Shown here: piece after piece, positions 12,943-16,357 of the stretch
How positions within the stretch are numbered: position 1 is the first letter of the stretch
Layout of the letters: every line of letters starts with the position of its first letter
Assembly: GCA_031547595.1 (NCBI GenBank)
Contig: JAVBRU010000062.1
Coordinates: 1-16,357 of the forward strand
DNA length: 16,357 bases
Origin: JAVBRU01 sp031547595
GTDB lineage: Bacteria > Bacillota > Clostridia > Christensenellales > Aristaeellaceae
Direction of reading: 5' to 3'
The notes under the pieces: model-generated
The model's database searches: none
Told to the model about the DNA's origin: nothing
What the model saw: only the letters and a program-made list of their open reading frames with translations
Made by a program: the position numbers and the translations under genes

Positions 12943-13782
12943 CTACTGAACCTCCACCGTCTCCCCACCCGGCACACACACCGCCTTGCCCCGGCACAGC
13001 ACATGCACAGTAAGCGCAGACGGGTTATACAGCCTTGCGCCGTCTACACTGCTTTGCAGTGCGCGGTACGCATGGATATAATCCACAATATCGATGTTGG
13101 TGGCATACCACACATCGTCTTTTCCGCCTATGAAAGCTGCAAATTCCTCGATCATTTGCCAGTTGTCCTTGGCCTCAAACTCGTAGCTATGCCCCCAGAG
13201 GTAGAAAAGCCAGGGCTCGTGGGTGGGGGATTGCTCTACAAAGCGCTGCGCCAGCTCCATCAGGCGCGGGTTGTTGTGATGGCAGGTGGCGGGCAGACGC
13301 AAGAAATCCTGCGGGATGTTGAAGTTTTCGGTGCTGATCACCGTACGGGCATAGGCAATACCGGCAGACTTTACCGCGCCCACTACCCTGTCGTCAAAAG
13401 CGCCGTACGGGTAGGCCATGCCGCGCGCCAGGATGCCATACTGCTGCTCCAGTAGCTCGCGGTCCTTGATCAGCTCATACATCAATTGTTCCTGGGGCAG
13501 CTGCGGCAGATGCGGGTGGGTCAGGCTGTGGATGGCGATTTCCTGGCCGCTTTTTGTGTACAGTGCCTGCGCTTGCCGCAGCGTCATGCGGCGGTGAATG
13601 TGCCCGGCGGGGAACACGTGGCCAGGCTCGGTATACAGGCCGCCGCTGATGTTAAAGGTGCCCTTCAGGCCGTGCTGCTGCATGACGGCCATCAGGCGGA
13701 TGTCCTGCTCCACACCATCGTCATAGCTGAGGGTGAGCGCCTTATTCGTGCCGCCCGGGAACCGCATTTGAATGATTGCCAT
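12943..13782 (-). CDS. Polysaccharide deacetylase-family (NodB homology) protein
   Basis: 279-aa carbohydrate esterase family 4-like protein, predicted to be cytoplasmic because there is no signal peptide or membrane helix. Motif 1 is SYDDG (Asp21/Asp22), motif 2 HSLTHPH (His85 and His89, metal ligands), motif 3 YPYGAFD (124-130), and the late motif LWGHSYEFE carries His198. These residues suggest a metal-dependent deacetylase acting on an intracellular N-acetylated sugar or a related amide. The ATG at 13780-13782 is chosen for AGGAGG 7 bases upstream; the longer in-frame start near 13833 would fall against the promoter. Divergent from the sugar ABC importer, so a role in handling imported sugars is possible but inferred. 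Confidence 0.88.
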   Translation of the reverse strand: MAIIQMRFPGGTNKALTLSYDDGVEQDIRLMAVMQQHGLKGTFNISGGLYTEPGHVFPAGHIHRRMTLRQAQALYTKSGQEIAIHSLTHPHLPQLPQEQLMYELIKDRELLEQQYGILARGMAYPYGAFDDRVVGAVKSAGIAYARTVISTENFNIPQDFLRLPATCHHNNPRLMELAQRFVEQSPTHEPWLFYLWGHSYEFEAKDNWQMIEEFAAFIGGKDDVWYATNIDIVDYIHAYRALQSSVDGARLYNPSALTVHVLCRGKAVCVPGGETVEVQ

Positions 13783-13835
13783 AAAATGTCCTCCTGTGAA
13801 AAATGAAGATACTTCCACGGAATAATCGTGCATTT

Positions 13836-13864
13836 ATTATAGGCGTTTACCTGCGCCCTTTCAA
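13836..13864 (-). promoter_or_regulatory. Sigma-A promoter of the deacetylase gene
   Basis: Minus strand: -35 TTGAAA (13859-13864), 17 bases, -10 TATAAT (13836-13841). Near-consensus (11/12). Transcription should start around 13829, about 47 bases before the ATG at 13782. Confidence 0.85.
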
Positions 13865-13975
13865 GCCCCCAAATCGACCCAGATGTACAAAATAGTACTT
13901 AAAATCATTTTGAATGAATTCTATTTCGTATGCGTTTATACTGTGAATGAAGCAAGTGAAAGGAATATGCAGCAG

Positions 13976-14935
13976 ATGAAACGCAGCCAAAGCGCCTTGA
14001 CAGGCGGGTATACACTGAAGAAACGTGGCGGTCGCACCTACCTGCGCGAGAATTTGGAGCTATACTCGCTGTTTTTGCCTGCCGCCATATTGATCATTCT
14101 GTTTTGCTATGTGCCCATGTGGGGGCTGGTGATCGCGTTCCAGGATTATCTGGCGGGCAACTCCATGTTTGCGCTTGACGGAACGGTGAAATGGGTGCAG
14201 TTCAAGCACTTCACGCGCTTTATCAACAGCGTGTATTTCGAGCGCCTGATCGTCAACACCCTGCGCCTGAGCGCGCTGAACCTGATATTCGGCTTCACAA
14301 TCCCCATTGCGTTTGCGCTGCTGCTCAACGAAATCCGCAATTTGCGTTTCAAAAAGTTTGTGCAAACGGCCAGCTACCTGCCCTACTTTATTTCCACTGT
14401 GGTGGCAGCGGGCATGATGCTTTCTTTTATAGAGGTGAACGGCGTGGTGAACACGCTGCTGGGAAAACTGGGGGTAGCACCAAAAGAGTACATCGCATAC
14501 CCGGCCTATTACCCCGCGATATATACCATCACAAACGTATGGAAAAGCTTTGGTTTTGCCAGCATCCTGTATTTTTCCACAATATCGTCCATCGATCCCG
14601 TGCTGTACGAATCGGCGCGTATGGACGGTGCCACCCGGTGGCAGCAGATGTGGCACATCACGCTGCCGGGTATCAAGTTCATCATCGCCGTGCAGTTGGT
14701 GCTGCAGGTGGGGCATGTGCTGAACACCAATACAGACCTGGCGCTGCTGTTGTACCGGTCTTCTACATTATCCACCTCGGATGTCATTGGCACCTATATC
14801 TACCGAGAGGGTATACAGGGCGGCAAATACAGCTACACCACCGCCATTGGGCTGTTTATGTCGGTGATTGGTTTTACGCTGACGTTTATAACCAACCGCA
14901 TCAGCAACAAGCTGACCGGCTATGGCATGTGGTAA
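13976..14935 (+). CDS. Carbohydrate ABC transporter permease, LplB-like
   Basis: 319-aa integral membrane permease of the CUT1/LplB type, partner of the next permease in importing an oligosaccharide or complex sugar. Six hydrophobic segments are visible, starting with LELYSLFLPAAILIILFCYV after a basic N-terminal tail. The cytoplasmic EAA loop that contacts the ATPase is YESARMDGATRWQQMW followed by ITLPG. The start is uncertain: ATG 13976 is preferred (AAAGGA 11 bases upstream); ATG 13967 is only 2 bases from it; the open frame extends back to 13883. No ATPase gene is present, as is common where a shared MsmX/MsmK-type ATPase serves several importers. No convincing promoter was found in 13865-13975; TATACT at 13937-13942 lacks a good -35. 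Confidence 0.9.
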   Translation: MKRSQSALTGGYTLKKRGGRTYLRENLELYSLFLPAAILIILFCYVPMWGLVIAFQDYLAGNSMFALDGTVKWVQFKHFTRFINSVYFERLIVNTLRLSALNLIFGFTIPIAFALLLNEIRNLRFKKFVQTASYLPYFISTVVAAGMMLSFIEVNGVVNTLLGKLGVAPKEYIAYPAYYPAIYTITNVWKSFGFASILYFSTISSIDPVLYESARMDGATRWQQMWHITLPGIKFIIAVQLVLQVGHVLNTNTDLALLLYRSSTLSTSDVIGTYIYREGIQGGKYSYTTAIGLFMSVIGFTLTFITNRISNKLTGYGMW

Positions 14936-14948
14936 GGAGGGGACGCAA

Positions 14949-15863
14949 GTGAAGAAAAAAGGTTCGCACCCAAACACCATCAAAGAGGGCAGCCGCCTTG
15001 CCGATGTGCTGATCTATATTGCCGCTGCAATCACCGCTGTCATCACGCTGTATCCGCTGTATTATGTGCTGATATTGTCGCTGTCCTCGCCCGAGCATGC
15101 CATCACCCAGCAGGTCTTCCTGTACCCCAAGGGCTTGTACTTTGAGGGATACATGCGCCTGTTTGCCGATAGCAAGCTGTGGATTTCCTACCGCAACACC
15201 CTGATGTACGCCGCGGCAGAAACTACGCTCATGCTGGTGGTATGCACCACTGCCGCCTACGCCTTGTCCTCCAAACACTTAAAGGGACGGAAGTTCCTCA
15301 ACTATTTCCTTTTGATCCCCATGTATTTCAGCGGCGGCATTATTCCTTTGTTTTTGCTGATTTTGCAGCTCGGGCTGTACAACACGCCATGGGCGCTGAT
15401 ATTGCCCGGCGCGTTCAACATCTGGTACATCATCCTGATCAAATCCTACTTTGGCACGGTGCCGGAGTCCCTGCGTGAGGCCGCGTCGCTGGACGGTGCG
15501 AACAGCTACCGCATCCTATGGAATGTGTACCTGCCAACCGCCAAGCCCATTCTGGCAGTGGTTGCGCTCTACACCATCGTGGGCGTGTGGAACAGCTGGT
15601 ACCGCCCCTCGATATTCATTGCCGACAGCAACTGGCAGCCGCTGCAGATGTACCTGCGCCGGGTGCTGGTGGAGCAAACGGTGGACCTGTCGCAGCAGCT
15701 GCTCACCAAGGAGGAGCTGATGGCCGATCAGGTGAACCGCTTGAGCAGCAATCAGCTGAAATACACCATCATCATCGTATCCTCACTGCCCATGCTGATC
15801 GCCTACCCGTATTTCCAGAAATTCTTTGTTAAGGGCGTTATGATGGGCTCGCTGAAGGAATAA
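14949..15863 (+). CDS. Carbohydrate ABC transporter permease, YtcP/LplC-like
   Basis: 304-aa second CUT1 permease. First membrane helix DVLIYIAAAITAVITLYPLY (about 18-37), then the typical YVLILSLSSPEHA turn, and further helices through LPMLIAYPYF near the C terminus. The EAA loop is REAASLDGANSYRILW followed by VYLP. The start is GTG at 14949-14951: AAGGAGG (14934-14940) overlaps the stop of the first permease and lies 8 bases before it; the in-frame ATG at 14922 has no such site. The two permeases should form the heterodimeric channel for the solute-binding protein encoded next. Confidence 0.93.
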   Translation: MKKKGSHPNTIKEGSRLADVLIYIAAAITAVITLYPLYYVLILSLSSPEHAITQQVFLYPKGLYFEGYMRLFADSKLWISYRNTLMYAAAETTLMLVVCTTAAYALSSKHLKGRKFLNYFLLIPMYFSGGIIPLFLLILQLGLYNTPWALILPGAFNIWYIILIKSYFGTVPESLREAASLDGANSYRILWNVYLPTAKPILAVVALYTIVGVWNSWYRPSIFIADSNWQPLQMYLRRVLVEQTVDLSQQLLTKEELMADQVNRLSSNQLKYTIIIVSSLPMLIAYPYFQKFFVKGVMMGSLKE

Positions 15864-15867
15864 CGCG

Positions 15868-15899
15868 TATTTTGCGCGGAGTGCACCCGCGTGAAAATA
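15868..15899 (+). promoter_or_regulatory. Intercistronic stem-loop before the solute-binding protein gene
   Basis: TATTTTGCGCGG (15868-15879) pairs with CCGCGT-G-AAAATA (15887-15899): 12 pairs with one G-U and one bulged G, around a 7-base loop. It lies 4 bases after the permease stop and 24 before the next ATG. Similar stems in sugar ABC operons cap the end of one message segment and stabilise or favour the abundant binding protein. No long T run follows, so full termination is unlikely. Confidence 0.6.
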
Positions 15900-15922
15900 A
15901 ATCATTCAAGGGAGGAACAACT

Positions 15923-16357
15923 ATGAAAAAGTTTGTGGCTTGTCTGCTGGCGGCGGCGTTGATGCTGGGCTGCCTGCCGCTGTCCGCGATGGCGCGTGAG
16001 GATTTGAAGCCCTTCACCGTCTATGGCACGCTAAGCGGCAACTTCACCCAGGAAGAAGCCCTCGCGTCCCCGACATGGAAGATCATGGAGGAGCGCTTTG
16101 ATGAGAAGGGCCTGAAGCTGGAAGTGACTTTGGTGGAAGCCAGCCAGTACGTCACCGTACTGCAGGCGCAGATTGCCAGCGGCAAGGTGCCGGATTTCTT
16201 CTACACCACCGGCCTGAGCAATGCCGACTGCGTCAACCTGATTGAGGCCGGCAAGGTGATGGCCATTGACGAGAACGTGCTGCAATACAGCGATGGCACC
16301 GCGCGCGATGCCCTGGCCGAGGACGGCTATTACTACATCTGCTACGAGAAGGATGCC
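15923..16357 (+). CDS. Extracellular sugar-binding protein of the ABC importer (5' part)
   Basis: The first 145 codons of a family-1-type solute-binding protein, cut by the window edge. The N terminus (MKK, then a hydrophobic core VACLLAAALMLGCLPLSAMA) is a Sec signal peptide. It could be cut after AMA, or lipidated at the Cys in LMLGC, whose match to the lipobox is only partial. The mature start TVYGTLSGNF, the TWKIMEERF segment and the QAQIASGKVPDFFY motif are typical of LplA-like binding proteins with large oligosaccharide ligands. AGGGAGGAA lies about 5 bases before the ATG at 15923-15925. Third gene of the importer operon. Ligand unknown. Confidence 0.92.
   Translation, partial: MKKFVACLLAAALMLGCLPLSAMAREDLKPFTVYGTLSGNFTQEEALASPTWKIMEERFDEKGLKLEVTLVEASQYVTVLQAQIASGKVPDFFYTTGLSNADCVNLIEAGKVMAIDENVLQYSDGTARDALAEDGYYYICYEKDA

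Noticed and set aside
12656..12949. 97-codon plus-strand open frame
   Set aside because: It overlaps a strong minus-strand terminator and the better-supported 57-aa minus-strand frame, and has no ribosome site or recognisable motif.

Overview
The window looks like a chromosomal stretch from an anaerobic Firmicute of the class Clostridia, probably a gut lineage of moderate GC. This rests on strong AGGAGG-type ribosome binding sites in front of most genes, near-consensus sigma-A promoters, LplB/YtcP-type sugar permeases with no ATPase beside them, and family-level resemblance of the proteins. Taxonomy below class is not claimed. No rRNA, tRNA or CRISPR array was seen.

Region by region. (1) 2-118 is the 3' end of an unidentified plus-strand gene. 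(2) 172-2301 (minus) is a two-gene galE-nahK operon behind a perfect TTGACA-17-TATAAT promoter; the pair fits salvage of N-acetylhexosamines (C1 phosphorylation, then UDP-sugar epimerisation). (3) 2372-4181 (minus) is a tightly overlapped GNAT / YgjP-type metallopeptidase / 3-methyladenine glycosylase I operon. (4) 4351-6802 (plus) is an ECF sigma factor, a membrane anti-sigma factor fused to a DUF4349 ectodomain, and a secreted SIMPL protein. (5) 6826-6988 is a 159-bp imperfect palindrome with 14-bp terminal inverted repeats flanked by TA, a MITE-like element. (6) 7011-9136 (minus) is an OmpR-type two-component system with a direct-repeat operator just upstream of its own promoter. Divergent from it at 9358-11331 is a secreted protein joining a formylglycine-generating-enzyme (FGE) fold, a fibronectin III domain and a serine-esterase-like alpha/beta hydrolase. 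(7) 11372-12354 (minus) is an HTH regulator and a GNAT enzyme, divergent from a 59-codon small ORF across a palindrome-rich control region. (8) 12713-13782 (minus) is a cytoplasmic polysaccharide-deacetylase-family protein and a 57-aa protein, closed by a strong terminator. (9) 13976-16357 (plus) is a carbohydrate ABC importer: two permeases and the start of the solute-binding protein.

Several blocks touch carbohydrates (galE/nahK, the importer, the deacetylase) and two are envelope-sensing modules (ECF sigma/anti-sigma, two-component system), but nothing in the sequence ties them into one pathway. The best candidates for new biology are the anti-sigma/DUF4349 protein with a well-formed internal start site that would release the ectodomain without its sigma-binding part, and the FGE-Fn3-esterase fusion facing a two-component system with a candidate 11-bp-spaced operator between them. 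All spaces without a called gene are shorter than 300 bases if the two small ORFs at 12449-12628 and 12713-12886 are accepted.
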